A stretch of 64,000 bases of DNA, from positions 5,376,360-5,440,359 of the forward strand of contig NZ_KI421511.1 of the NCBI RefSeq assembly GCF_000473265.1, given 5' to 3'. A program made the translations under genes and the position numbers. Under the pieces are notes generated by a model. The model was not told the origin of the DNA and searched no databases. It saw only the letters and a list, made by a program, of their open reading frames with translations. Each line of letters opens with the position of its first letter. The first letter of the stretch is position 1. Shown here piece after piece: positions 50,992-59,364 of the stretch. The DNA comes from Amycolatopsis thermoflava N1165. Its GTDB lineage: Bacteria; Actinomycetota; Actinomycetes; Mycobacteriales; Pseudonocardiaceae.

Positions 50992-51738
50992 GTGATCCAC
51001 GTGGCCGAACGGCCCGGCGTCGGCCTCGACGGCCGCCCGCGCCCCACCGAGGACCGCGTCGTGGTGCTCGACCGGGCCGTCGCGGTGCTCGACGGCGCGA
51101 CTTCCGCCGACCCGGACCAGCCCTCCGGCGGCTGGTACGCCGAACGCCTCGCGGCGCAGCTCGAACGGGAACTGCCCGGCGATCTCCGTCCCGCTTTGGC
51201 ACGAGCGATCGCCGCTGTGGCAAGGGAACACGGCCTGCGCCCCGGATCGTCCCCGTCCAGCACCGTGGCGATGCTGCGCTGGGACGACGACCGGGTGGAC
51301 GCCCTGGTGCTGGCGGACAGCCCGATCGTCGCCTTTGGACAGTCGGCCGACGTGCTCGCCGACGACCGGCTGACCACTCTGCGCCGTGCGGGGCGGTTGC
51401 GGACGCAGCAGGCCGTGCGGGCGCTGCGCAACCGGCCCGGCGGGTTCTGGGTCGCCGAAGCCGATCCGTCGGCCGCGGACCACGCGCTGACCCGCAGCTG
51501 GCCGCGCGCCGCGCTGGACGCCGTCCTGCTCGCCACCGACGGGGTGTCCTGCGGTGTCGACGAATACGGCTTGTTCACCTGGCCCGAAGCCCTGCGGCTG
51601 GCCCGCGCCCGCGGTGTGGACGCGGTGCTCGACAGCGTCCGAGCGGCCGAGGACGGCGATCCGGACGGGACGCGGTGGCCGCGGGCCAAGCGCCACGACG
51701 ACCAGGCGCTGGTGCTCGTCGAGTTCGGGCGACCCTAG
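50992..51738 (+). CDS. PP2C-like phosphatase domain protein
   Basis: This 248-residue protein has the layout of a short PP2C-type domain: TEDRVVVLDRAVAVLDGATS near the N-terminus, SPSSTVAMLRWDDDRVDALV in the middle, LLATDGVSCGVDEYGLF, and KRHDDQALVLVEF at the end. The D-D-D metal pattern is present in the order expected (DGATS, ATDG, HDDQ). TAGGGT (50979-50984) seven bases before GTG 50992 suggests a leaderless mRNA under the twin palindromes. Target unknown. Confidence 0.8.
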   Translation: MIHVAERPGVGLDGRPRPTEDRVVVLDRAVAVLDGATSADPDQPSGGWYAERLAAQLERELPGDLRPALARAIAAVAREHGLRPGSSPSSTVAMLRWDDDRVDALVLADSPIVAFGQSADVLADDRLTTLRRAGRLRTQQAVRALRNRPGGFWVAEADPSAADHALTRSWPRAALDAVLLATDGVSCGVDEYGLFTWPEALRLARARGVDAVLDSVRAAEDGDPDGTRWPRAKRHDDQALVLVEFGRP

Positions 51739-51797
51739 GGGAAAGATCGGGGACTTCTCCGGATCTTCCGCGGGCCGCGCGGCGGAAAGCTGCTTCC

Positions 51798-52424
51798 ATG
51801 GGGATTTCCGAAAGAGCCCGGCCCTGGCTGCTCGCGGCGAACGTGGCGATCGGCTGGGGACTGTTCACCGCCTTTATCCTGCACGTGGTCAGCGGCCGCA
51901 ACCCCGTGTCGGACACCCTGTCCAGTTACGCGCTCGCCGAAGGCGGGGTCGGCCTGCTCGGCGCAAGCATGATCGCGATCGCCGTCGGGTCCGTCGCACT
52001 GCTGGCCGCGCTCAAGGCCGCGGGCCACCGGCTGAGCCGGACCACCCAGGTGCTGTTCTGGGCCTGGTCCACCGGGCTCGTCGCGGCCGCGTTCTTCCCC
52101 GCCAGCTACCCGGAAAGGTTCGACCCGGTGAGCGGGCAGATCCACGAATACGCCTGCGCCACCGCGTTCCTGAGCCTCGCCGCACTGGGCTGGACCCTGC
52201 CCGCCGGCCTGCGCACCCACCCCGCGGTCGTGCGGCTGACGCTGCTGACGCTCGGCGGTGTGCTGCTGTTCGGGGTGAGCTACCTGGTTCCGGGCGTGCT
52301 GCCCGTCGGGCTGAGCCAGCGGCTCGCGCTCGCCGCGGACGTCGGCCTGCTGATCACGATCGCCCGCGCGGTCGCGGTTCCGGCGCCGGTTCCGGCGAAA
52401 CCGCGGGAGCGTGTATCCAGCTGA
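51798..52424 (+). CDS. DUF998 family membrane protein
   Basis: This 208-residue protein has six membrane segments. It shows the DUF998 pattern: a first span, then NPVSDTLSSYALAEGGVGLL, ASYPERFDPVSGQIHEYACA and a final VLPVGLSQRLALAADVGLLI. It lies 75 bp upstream of the multicopper oxidase gene on the same strand and may be co-transcribed. Function unknown. Confidence 0.85.
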   Translation: MGISERARPWLLAANVAIGWGLFTAFILHVVSGRNPVSDTLSSYALAEGGVGLLGASMIAIAVGSVALLAALKAAGHRLSRTTQVLFWAWSTGLVAAAFFPASYPERFDPVSGQIHEYACATAFLSLAALGWTLPAGLRTHPAVVRLTLLTLGGVLLFGVSYLVPGVLPVGLSQRLALAADVGLLITIARAVAVPAPVPAKPRERVSS

Positions 52425-52499
52425 CCCCCGGCGCCCTCTGTTCCAGCAAGGGCCGGGATGGTCCGGCCGAACTGGGGGCTTTCTGGGGGGAAAGACTTC

Positions 52500-54359
52500 A
52501 TGACCGACGTCATCACGCAACCAGCAGCGACGCTCACCGGGCCGGGATTCGGCCTCACGAAGTTCGCCGACCCGCTGCGGGTGCCGCCGTTGATCCGGCC
52601 GCACTCCTGGTGGCACCAGGACGAAATCACCGTCAACATGGTCCGCTCGCGGGTCCGGCTGCACAGCCAGCTGCCGGAAACCGAGGTGTGGGCCTACGAG
52701 GGCCAGTTCCCGGGCCCGACGGTGGAAGTGCGCAGCGGCAAGCAGTTGCGGGTCAGCTGGAGCAACGACATCGACGGCGCCATCCCGGTGGTCGCCGTCC
52801 AGCAGCACGCCGAACTCGCCGACATCACCGCGCCGGTGCGCACGCCCGGCTGGCGCAACCCGGACGGCACACCGCAGCCGGGCGCCGAGATCATCGACGG
52901 CGTGTCCGCGCTGCCCGCGTGGACCGTGGTGCACCTGCACGGCGCGCGCACCGGCGGCGGCAACGACGGCTGGGCGCACAACGCGGTGCTGCGCGGCGCG
53001 TCCCAGCTCGCCGAGTACCCGAACGGCCAGCAGTCGGCCACGCTCTGGTACCACGACCACGCGATGGCGGTGACCCGCTTCAACGTGTTCGCCGGGCTCT
53101 CCGGGATGTACCTGATCCGCGACGGCGAGGAGGACGCGCTCGGCCTGCCCGCGGGCGACCGCGAGATCCCGCTGATCATCGCCGACCGCAACCTGGACAC
53201 CGACCCGGCCACCGGCGCGCTGACCGGGCAGCTGCTGTTCAAGATCCCGTTCATCACGCCGGCCGGGCCTGACGGGCCGACGGTGCCGATCCCGTTCACC
53301 GGGCCGTTCACGCTGGTCAACGGGGTCATCTGGCCGTATCTCGACGTCGACGCGCGCTGGTACCGGTTCCGGCTGCTGAACGCGTCGAACTCGCGGTTCT
53401 ACCGGCTCAACCTCGTCGACGAGACTGGCGCGGTGAACAACGACGGCGTCCGGATCATCGGCACCGACGGTGGTCTGCTGCCCGCGCCGGCCGCGTTCCC
53501 GGCGGCGGGCCTGGTGCTGGCGCCCGCGGAACGCGCGGACGTGCTGATCGACTTCAGCCGGTACCAGGGGCAGAACCTGATCCTGCGAGACACGCTGGCC
53601 GACCGGACCGAGCCGGACGTCATGCAGTTCCGCGTCGAGAACCGGGAACGGCACGACCAGTTCACGCTGCCCGAGGTCGTTTCGCGGTCGTACGTGCGGC
53701 TGCACCACGGGACGACGGTGCCGGAGGACCACGACCACGTCTTCGTCGCGCTGGTCCCGCCCGGCACCGCGGGCGAGCCGCACCCGCAAATGTGGGAACT
53801 GCAGGAGGTCACCGACCCGGCGGAGCTGCCCGCGCGGTTCCCGGCCGAGGGGTTCATCCAGCTCACCGATCCCGCGGACGGCGCGGTGCGCACCTTCCGG
53901 ATGGTGGCGAGCCTGTTCGACGACACCACTACGTTCTTCATCGACCACGACCGGTGGGCGATCTGGAACTTCGTCAACCTGGGCGGCCCGACCCACCCGA
54001 TGCACATCCACCTGGCCGAGTTCCAGGTCCTGACCCGCCGCGCCTACCCGCTGGACGCGGCCGGGAACGTGATCGGGTTCGACACGGCCGCCGGCGGGAC
54101 GCCCGCGCCGCTGCCGGTGCCCGGTGCAGGCAGGCCGCTGGAGAAGTACGAAGAGGGCTGGAAGGACACGTTCCAAATCCAGGCTGGCGAATGGGTGAGC
54201 GTGGCCGGGCACCACACCGGGGCGACCGGCGAGTTCATGTACCACTGCCACATCCTCGACCACGAGGACGAAGGCATGATGCGGCCGTTCGTCGTGCACC
54301 CGCCCGAGGTGGCGCGGTTCCACGTCCACCCCGGGGCATCCCATGGGGGCGGTCACTGA
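52500..54359 (+). CDS. Multicopper oxidase (phenoxazinone synthase/CotA-like)
   Basis: This 619-residue oxidase has all four copper motifs: VVHLHGAR (His145, His147), LWYHDHAM (His185, His187), HPMHIHLAEF at about 499-504, and YHCHILDHEDEGMM with Cys583 and axial Met593. No signal peptide is seen, so it may be cytoplasmic like phenoxazinone synthase. It oxidises phenols, aminophenols or metals with oxygen. GGGGAAAG precedes ATG 52500. Confidence 0.92.
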   Translation: MTDVITQPAATLTGPGFGLTKFADPLRVPPLIRPHSWWHQDEITVNMVRSRVRLHSQLPETEVWAYEGQFPGPTVEVRSGKQLRVSWSNDIDGAIPVVAVQQHAELADITAPVRTPGWRNPDGTPQPGAEIIDGVSALPAWTVVHLHGARTGGGNDGWAHNAVLRGASQLAEYPNGQQSATLWYHDHAMAVTRFNVFAGLSGMYLIRDGEEDALGLPAGDREIPLIIADRNLDTDPATGALTGQLLFKIPFITPAGPDGPTVPIPFTGPFTLVNGVIWPYLDVDARWYRFRLLNASNSRFYRLNLVDETGAVNNDGVRIIGTDGGLLPAPAAFPAAGLVLAPAERADVLIDFSRYQGQNLILRDTLADRTEPDVMQFRVENRERHDQFTLPEVVSRSYVRLHHGTTVPEDHDHVFVALVPPGTAGEPHPQMWELQEVTDPAELPARFPAEGFIQLTDPADGAVRTFRMVASLFDDTTTFFIDHDRWAIWNFVNLGGPTHPMHIHLAEFQVLTRRAYPLDAAGNVIGFDTAAGGTPAPLPVPGAGRPLEKYEEGWKDTFQIQAGEWVSVAGHHTGATGEFMYHCHILDHEDEGMMRPFVVHPPEVARFHVHPGASHGGGH

Positions 54360-54368
54360 GGTGACCGG

Positions 54369-54401
54369 CCGGCGGCGTCCCTGGGTGCGGGGCGCCGCCG
54401 G
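54369..54401. terminator. Hairpin between convergent genes
   Basis: CCGGCGGCG (54369-54377) pairs with CGCCGCCGG (54393-54401) in the 50-bp gap between the multicopper oxidase gene and the convergent SDR gene. Confidence 0.6.
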
Positions 54402-54409
54402 TTGCCGCG

Positions 54410-55162
54410 TCAGAACGCGGTGCGCCCGCCGTCGACGACGATCGTCGTGCCGGTGACGTAGCGGGCCTCGGACGAGACCACCCAGGCCACGAGGCCGGCG
54501 ACGTCCGCCGGATCCCCGGCGAAGCCGAGCGGGGTTTCCTTCACCAGCCCGACGGCGGCGGTGTAGTCCGAGCTGCGGCTGGTTCCGGTGGCGATGTCGC
54601 CCGGCGCGACGCCGACCACGCGGACCCCGTGCCGGGCGAGGTCGCAGGCCAGCGCCCTGGTCAGTCCGCCGAGCCCGGCCTTGCTGGCCACGTACGTCGG
54701 CACGTCGCGCTGGGCCTGGAACTCCGCGATCGAGCTGATGTTGACGATCACGCCCTGGTTCAGGACGAGCTGGGCGAACGCCTCGCGGGCCAGGCGCAGC
54801 GGCGCCTTGAGGTTGGTGTCGACGATCCGGTCGATCAGGTCGTCGCTCGCGCTTTCCACCGGCCCGAAGGCCGCGTAGCCGCTGATACCGGCGTTGTTCA
54901 CCAGGACGTCGAGCCGTCCGAAGTGGCGCACGCACTCGGCCACCGCGTCCCGGCAGCCGCCGCCGGTGGCGAGGTCGTGCGCGCCGACCTGGATCAGCTC
55001 GGCGAACGGGTGCTCCGCGAAGAGTTTCCGGCCTTCGCTCGCGTCCTCTTCGGTCCGCTGGACCACGAAGACGGTCATCCGATCGGCCGCCAGCCGGGAG
55101 GTGATCTCGGCGCCGATGCCGGTGGCGCCACCGGTCACCAGCGCGGTCCGTTGCGCACCCAT
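54410..55162 (-). CDS. Short-chain dehydrogenase/reductase
   Basis: This 250-residue classical SDR has TGGATGIGAEITSRLA, LVNNAGISGYAAFG, NISSIAEFQ (catalytic Ser), YVASKAG (Tyr and Lys) and the C-terminal YVTGTTIVVDGGRTAF. ATG 55162 is taken as the start. It is likely NADP(H)-dependent given the arginine after the second strand (VVQRTEED). It lies 56 bp downstream of the CGNR gene's stop on the same strand. Confidence 0.9.
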   Translation of the reverse strand: MGAQRTALVTGGATGIGAEITSRLAADRMTVFVVQRTEEDASEGRKLFAEHPFAELIQVGAHDLATGGGCRDAVAECVRHFGRLDVLVNNAGISGYAAFGPVESASDDLIDRIVDTNLKAPLRLAREAFAQLVLNQGVIVNISSIAEFQAQRDVPTYVASKAGLGGLTRALACDLARHGVRVVGVAPGDIATGTSRSSDYTAAVGLVKETPLGFAGDPADVAGLVAWVVSSEARYVTGTTIVVDGGRTAF

Positions 55163-55218
55163 CCGCCACCACCTCTCTGAAACGTGCATTTCAAACTACA
55201 AGGAGGGGCGGAAGAGCG

Positions 55219-55761
55219 TCAACGGCCGCGGGTGCGGGCGTAGTGGGCGCGTGCCTTCGCCCGGTTTCCGCAGCGCGCCATGGAGCACCACTGACGGTTG
55301 CGCTTCGGCGAGGTGTCCGCGAACCGCAGCCCGCAGTCGTCGTAGGCGCAGATCCGGACGTCGGCCTCGCCGGTCGCCAGGTCGATCGCGTCGACCGCCA
55401 GCGTGCCGAACGCGCCTGCGACGGGGTCCGGCGCGTCGAACCGCCGGTGCGCGACGCCGTTGCCGTCGATACGCAACTGCGGCACCGGCGCGTTGCGCGC
55501 GTGCCGGTTCAGCAGGCGGACATCAGCGGGCCGGCCCGCGCCCCGCGCGACGCGGTCGACCGCTTCCCGCAGCGCGATCACCGACGCGAGCGAGTCCGCC
55601 GACGCGGTCACCGGCCGGGGCAGCAGACCGGCGAGCACCAGCCACTCGACCAGCGCGGACGGCGAGGTCAGCAGCTCACGGCCGCCGCGGTGCCGGTCCC
55701 GGAGCGTGTTCACCAGGTCCAGACACGGGCGGCCACCGTCGAAAACCCACTGCGCCTTCAC
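55219..55761 (-). CDS. CGNR zinc finger regulator
   Basis: This 180-residue protein has the ABATE N-domain (GRPCLDLVNTLRDRHRGG) and a C-terminal CGNR zinc finger (CAYDDCGLRFADTSPKRNRQ, then WCSMARCGNRAKARAHYARTR). TACGCT (55774-55769) is seven bases from the second of two tandem GTGs (55761), favouring that start and a leaderless mRNA. A 21-bp dyad upstream probably serves this regulator and the divergent hydrolase. Confidence 0.88.
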   Translation of the reverse strand: MKAQWVFDGGRPCLDLVNTLRDRHRGGRELLTSPSALVEWLVLAGLLPRPVTASADSLASVIALREAVDRVARGAGRPADVRLLNRHARNAPVPQLRIDGNGVAHRRFDAPDPVAGAFGTLAVDAIDLATGEADVRICAYDDCGLRFADTSPKRNRQWCSMARCGNRAKARAHYARTRGR

Positions 55762-55776
55762 CACGTCCAGCGTACT

Positions 55777-55797
55777 CTAACCGTAATAACCGGTTAG
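55777..55797. promoter_or_regulatory. Operator-like dyad between CGNR and hydrolase genes
   Basis: CTAACCG-TAATAAC-CGGTTAG is a perfect 7-7-7 inverted repeat. It overlaps the 10-bp palindrome TAACCGGTTA (55787-55796) and lies 11 bp before the hydrolase ATG. Confidence 0.65.
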
Positions 55798-55808
55798 GAA
55801 GGTGAGAC

Positions 55809-56645
55809 ATGGACTCGCACATGGCGACCGTCAACGGCATCCGCATGCACTACCGGCGGGCCGGCGAGGGTCCACCGGTCGTCCTGCTGCACGGCTGGCC
55901 CCAGACCTCCTACTGCTGGCACCGGATCTTCGACACGCTCGCGCGGGAGCGCACCGTCATCGCGCCGGACCTGCGCGGCTACGGGCTCACCGACAAGCCG
56001 CGGACGGGCTTCGACAAGCGCACCATGGCCGCGGACGTCTCCGCACTGCTGCACGAGCTGGGTTTCGCGTCGGCGAGCGTGGTCGGGCACGACCGCGGCG
56101 GACGGGTCGCGCACCGGTGGGCGCTGGACCGCCCGGACGAGGTGGAGCGCTTGGCCGTCCTCGACATCATCCCGACCCGCGAGATGTGGCGGCGGCTCGA
56201 CGCCGGTGTCGGCCGCGGCTACTGGCACTGGCTGTTCCACCTGCAACCCGACCTGCCGGAACTGCTGGCGGGCAAGGACATCGCGGCCTACCTGGGGTAC
56301 TTCTTCGAACGCTGGACCTACCAGCGGCAGGGCCTCGCCCCGGAGGCGATCGCCGAGTACGTCCGCGCATTCTCCGCCCCGGGCGCCCTGCGCGCCGGTT
56401 TCGACGACTACCGCGCGTCCTTCCCGGACGACGCCGAACACGACGACGCCGACGCCGGGCGCAAGCTCACGATGCCGGTGCTCGCGTTGTGGGGACAGGC
56501 CGGTCTGCTCGGCTCACTGCCCACTTTGGACATCTGGCGGGAGTACGCCGAGGACGTCACGGGCGAGGGACTGCCCGAGTGCGGCCACTTCCTCGCCGAG
56601 GAACAACCGGAGGCGCTGCTCGCGCACCTCAAGCGCTTTCTGTGA
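55809..56645 (+). CDS. Alpha/beta hydrolase, haloacetate dehalogenase-like
   Basis: This 278-residue hydrolase has the dehalogenase-type nucleophile elbow VVGHDRGGRVAHRW, with Asp95 in place of serine and Arg96/Arg99 beside it. The acid Asp119 is in VLDIIPT, and GYWHWLF supplies His140-Trp141. Tyr201 is in DDYRASF and His260 in ECGHFLAEEQPE. These equal the carboxylate- and halide-binding residues of fluoroacetate dehalogenases. Substrate specificity is inferred. An epoxide hydrolase is the alternative but lacks the HW pair. Confidence 0.82.
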   Translation: MDSHMATVNGIRMHYRRAGEGPPVVLLHGWPQTSYCWHRIFDTLARERTVIAPDLRGYGLTDKPRTGFDKRTMAADVSALLHELGFASASVVGHDRGGRVAHRWALDRPDEVERLAVLDIIPTREMWRRLDAGVGRGYWHWLFHLQPDLPELLAGKDIAAYLGYFFERWTYQRQGLAPEAIAEYVRAFSAPGALRAGFDDYRASFPDDAEHDDADAGRKLTMPVLALWGQAGLLGSLPTLDIWREYAEDVTGEGLPECGHFLAEEQPEALLAHLKRFL

Positions 56646-57072
56646 TGCGGAAGACCGGGAAACCGGGCGCGATGCCGCGCAGCACCTCGTCCGGCGACTG
56701 GTGGTCGACGCCCTCGAAGAACCGGCCGACCTCCCACGCCCACTTCTTCAGGTAGGCGCGCAGGATCACCGGCTTCTCCTCGTCGGCCAGTTCGGCGAAC
56801 CGGAACGTCTCGACCCGGCGCCCCACCTGCAGCTGCCCCTCGCCCGCCGCGCGCAGGTTGCGCACCCACTGCGTCTGCCCGCGCGGTGCGACGAGGTAGC
56901 GCTGCCCGCCGACCTTCAGCAGGTTCACCGGCGTCGACCGGATCTCCCCCGACTTGCGGCCGCGGACCAGCAGCACGCGACTGCCTGCCAGGCTCACGCC
57001 CAGCTTGGTCAGGAACTGCACGGCCACGTTGAAGACGCCGTCGCCCTTGCCCGGCTTGAGGTAGCGGTCCAT
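56629..57072 (-). CDS. Nitroreductase/F420H2-dependent quinone reductase-like (DUF385) protein
   Basis: This 147-residue protein is of the deazaflavin-dependent split-barrel family: VLLVRGRKSGEIRSTPVNLL, YLVAPRGQTQWVRNLRAAGE and LRAYLKKWAWEVGRFFEGVD. Members use F420H2 to reduce quinones or nitro compounds. GGGAG lies seven bases before ATG 57072. It is divergent from a TetR gene across an operator-rich promoter and overlaps the convergent hydrolase gene by 17 bp. Confidence 0.85.
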   Translation of the reverse strand: MDRYLKPGKGDGVFNVAVQFLTKLGVSLAGSRVLLVRGRKSGEIRSTPVNLLKVGGQRYLVAPRGQTQWVRNLRAAGEGQLQVGRRVETFRFAELADEEKPVILRAYLKKWAWEVGRFFEGVDHQSPDEVLRGIAPGFPVFRITESA

Positions 57073-57089
57073 CTGGGTCTCCCTTCGGC

Positions 57090-57175
57090 GAGAGCGGCGC
57101 TCTCTGTTGAGATCAGTGAACACTCAAGCGGGCCCGTTGTCAAGAGCGGTGCTCTCTAATTTGTTCGCCGCTCTC
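57090..57175. promoter_or_regulatory. TetR operator sites GAGAGCGGNGCTCTC
   Basis: GAGAGCGGCGCTCTC (57090-57104) and AAGAGCGGTGCTCTC (57142-57156) are near-palindromes 52 bp apart. A half-site CGCCGCTCTC follows at 57166-57175. They occupy the promoter shared by the DUF385 and TetR genes. Confidence 0.8.
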
Positions 57176-57196
57176 TATCGTGGCACACTCGACGAC

Positions 57197-57877
57197 ATGC
57201 CAGCCAGCAAGACCGCGCGCGAACGGGCCCGCGCCGAACTGACCCGCGAGATCAAGGACGAGGCACGCCGCCAGCTCGGCGAGGTCGGCCCGCACGGGCT
57301 GTCGCTGCGGGCCGTCGCCCGTGAGCTGGGCATGGTCTCCTCCGCGCTCTACCGCTACTTCCCGAGCCGCGACCACCTGCTGACCGAGCTGATCATCGAC
57401 GCCTACAACGAGATCGGCGAAGCGGCCGAACGCGCCGACGACCCGTCCGCCGCGCCCCGCGACCGCTGGCTGCGCATCTGGGCCGCCACCCGCGACTGGG
57501 CGAAGCGGAACCCGCACGAGTACTCGCTGATCTACGGCTCGCCGGTGCCCGGCTACCAGGCGCCGCAGGACACGATCACGCCCGCCGGCCGCGTGGCGCA
57601 GGCGCTGGTCCGCGTCATGGAGTCCGCCGACCTCGCGCCCGCGATGCCCGGTCCGCCGCTGCCGGCCGAGCTCGCCGACCAGGCACGCAAGGTCCAGACC
57701 GCGCTCGGGACGTCGCTCCCGGAGGCGGACCTGGTCCGGCTGATGACCGCGTGGACCCACCTCTTCGGCGCGATCAGCTTCGAGCTGTTCGGCCAGTACG
57801 CCAACACGGCGGATCCCGCGGACGCCTATTTCGCCTACACGTCAGGGCAATCGGCCGCTTTCGTCGGCCTGCCGTGA
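57197..57877 (+). CDS. TetR family regulator
   Basis: This 226-residue protein has a TetR helix-turn-helix (LSLRAVARELGMVSSALYRYF) and a C-terminal WHG/TetR_C-type domain ending YFAYTSGQSAAFVGLP. The N-terminus is rich in Arg (KTARERARAELTREIKDEAR). Three copies of one palindrome lie between it and the divergent F420-type reductase gene, so it should repress both. Confidence 0.9.
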   Translation: MPASKTARERARAELTREIKDEARRQLGEVGPHGLSLRAVARELGMVSSALYRYFPSRDHLLTELIIDAYNEIGEAAERADDPSAAPRDRWLRIWAATRDWAKRNPHEYSLIYGSPVPGYQAPQDTITPAGRVAQALVRVMESADLAPAMPGPPLPAELADQARKVQTALGTSLPEADLVRLMTAWTHLFGAISFELFGQYANTADPADAYFAYTSGQSAAFVGLP

Positions 57878-57907
57878 ACCGTTTACACGTTGTGGCAGAC
57901 TCGTCGC

Positions 57908-58750
57908 ATGGCGGCGGATGACGAGGTGCTGCGGGCCGTCGAGGGAAGCCTCGACCGGCCGTCGGCGGCGCGGGTGTACGACTACTTCATCGGTGGGAAC
58001 CACAACTACGCGATCGACCGCGCGTTCGGCGACAAGGTCCGCGCGCGGCTCCCCCTGATCCCCGACTCCGCGGTGGCGTGCCGGCAGTTCCTCGGCCGCG
58101 CCGTGCGGTACGCGTCGAAGTCGGGGATCCACCAGTACGTCGACATCGGCTCCGGCCTGCCGACCGCGGGCAACGTGCACGAGGTCGCCGACGAGGCCCG
58201 CCCGGAGCACGACACCACGGTCGTCTACATCGACAACGAGCCCATCGCGCTCGCGCACTCGCAGCTGCTGCTCGCCGACACGGCGGACCCGGACCGCCAC
58301 CGCGCGATCGCGGGTGACCTGCTGGAGCCGATCGACCTGTGGGAGCGGGTCGGCGAGACCGGCGTCATCGACTTCGAGCAGCCGGTCGCGCTGGTGATCA
58401 ACGCGGTGCTGCACTTCATCAAGGACGAGCAGCAGCCGCACCAGGCGCTGGACTTCTACCGCGACCAGCTCGCACCGGGGTCGTTCCTGATCATGTGCCA
58501 GCTCACCGACGAGAACCCGGCCGACGACGAGGAGCGCCGGGCGCTGGACGACCTCAAGGCCTACTACGAGACCACCACGAACCCCGGGCAGTACCGCTCG
58601 CGGGAGGAGTTCCTGAAGTTCTACGGCGACTTCGAACTGGTCGAGCCGGGGCTGGTCTACGCCCCCGAATGGCACCCCGACGAGAAGGCGTTGTTCGCCG
58701 ACGCGCCCTCGAAGTCACGCATCCTCGCCGCGGTGGCCCGCAAGCCCTAA
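57908..58750 (+). CDS. DUF574 SAM-dependent methyltransferase
   Basis: This 280-residue protein is of the S-adenosyl methyltransferase DUF574 (PF04672) family, abundant in sporulating actinomycetes. It has the N-terminal signature PSAARVYDYFIGGNHNYAID, motif I YVDIGSGLPT, VVYIDNEPIALAHSQLLL and LVINAVLHFI. The substrate is unknown. The stop overlaps the convergent hydrolase gene by 4 bp. Confidence 0.9.
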   Translation: MAADDEVLRAVEGSLDRPSAARVYDYFIGGNHNYAIDRAFGDKVRARLPLIPDSAVACRQFLGRAVRYASKSGIHQYVDIGSGLPTAGNVHEVADEARPEHDTTVVYIDNEPIALAHSQLLLADTADPDRHRAIAGDLLEPIDLWERVGETGVIDFEQPVALVINAVLHFIKDEQQPHQALDFYRDQLAPGSFLIMCQLTDENPADDEERRALDDLKAYYETTTNPGQYRSREEFLKFYGDFELVEPGLVYAPEWHPDEKALFADAPSKSRILAAVARKP

Positions 58751-59364
58751 CCGAGGTACTCGCTGAACCAGGACGCGGCGAGCTGGGCGACCCGCTCCAG
58801 CGCGCCGGGTTCCTCGAACAGGTGTGTCGCCTTCGGGACGATCTCGATGTCGTGCCGTCCGCCCAGCTCGGCGGCGGCCGACTGGTTCAGGCGCAGCACG
58901 TCCTCGTCCCGCGCGCCGACGATCAGCAGGGTCGGGCTCCGCACCTGGCCCAGCGCGTCGCCGGCCAGGTCGGGGCGGCCGCCGCGGGACACGACCGCGC
59001 GCACGCGCTCGGGTTCGGCCGCCGCGGCCCGCAGTGCGGCGGCCGCGCCGGTGCTGGCCCCGAACAGTCCCAGCGGCAACCCGGCCGTCTCCGCGCGCCG
59101 GGACAGCTCGGCCATCGCGGCGCGCAGGCGTTCGGTCAGCAGGTCGATGTCGAACCGCCGGTCGCCGTGGTCCTCGTCCGGGCTGAGCAGGTCGAACAGC
59201 AGCGTGGCGAACCGGTTGTCCTGCAGTTCGCGCGCCACCGCGATGTTGCGGGCGCTGTGCCGGGAACTGCCCGAACCGTGGGCGAACACGACGACCCCGA
59301 TCGCGTCGGACGGGACCGTCAGGTCGCCCTGGAGGCCGGGGTCGACGGTGAGCGGAACGGTCAT
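58747..59364 (-). CDS. Dienelactone hydrolase-type alpha/beta hydrolase
   Basis: This 205-residue hydrolase has VVFAHGSGSSRHSARN, the nucleophile elbow LFGASTGAAAAL (Ser in GAST-G), LLIVGARDEDV and the catalytic His in KATHLFEEPG. It starts at ATG 59364, overlapping the phosphoribosyltransferase stop in ATGA. In M. tuberculosis the two activities are fused in one protein (Rv0571c), which supports joint function here. Confidence 0.87.
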   Translation of the reverse strand: MTVPLTVDPGLQGDLTVPSDAIGVVVFAHGSGSSRHSARNIAVARELQDNRFATLLFDLLSPDEDHGDRRFDIDLLTERLRAAMAELSRRAETAGLPLGLFGASTGAAAALRAAAAEPERVRAVVSRGGRPDLAGDALGQVRSPTLLIVGARDEDVLRLNQSAAAELGGRHDIEIVPKATHLFEEPGALERVAQLAASWFSEYLG

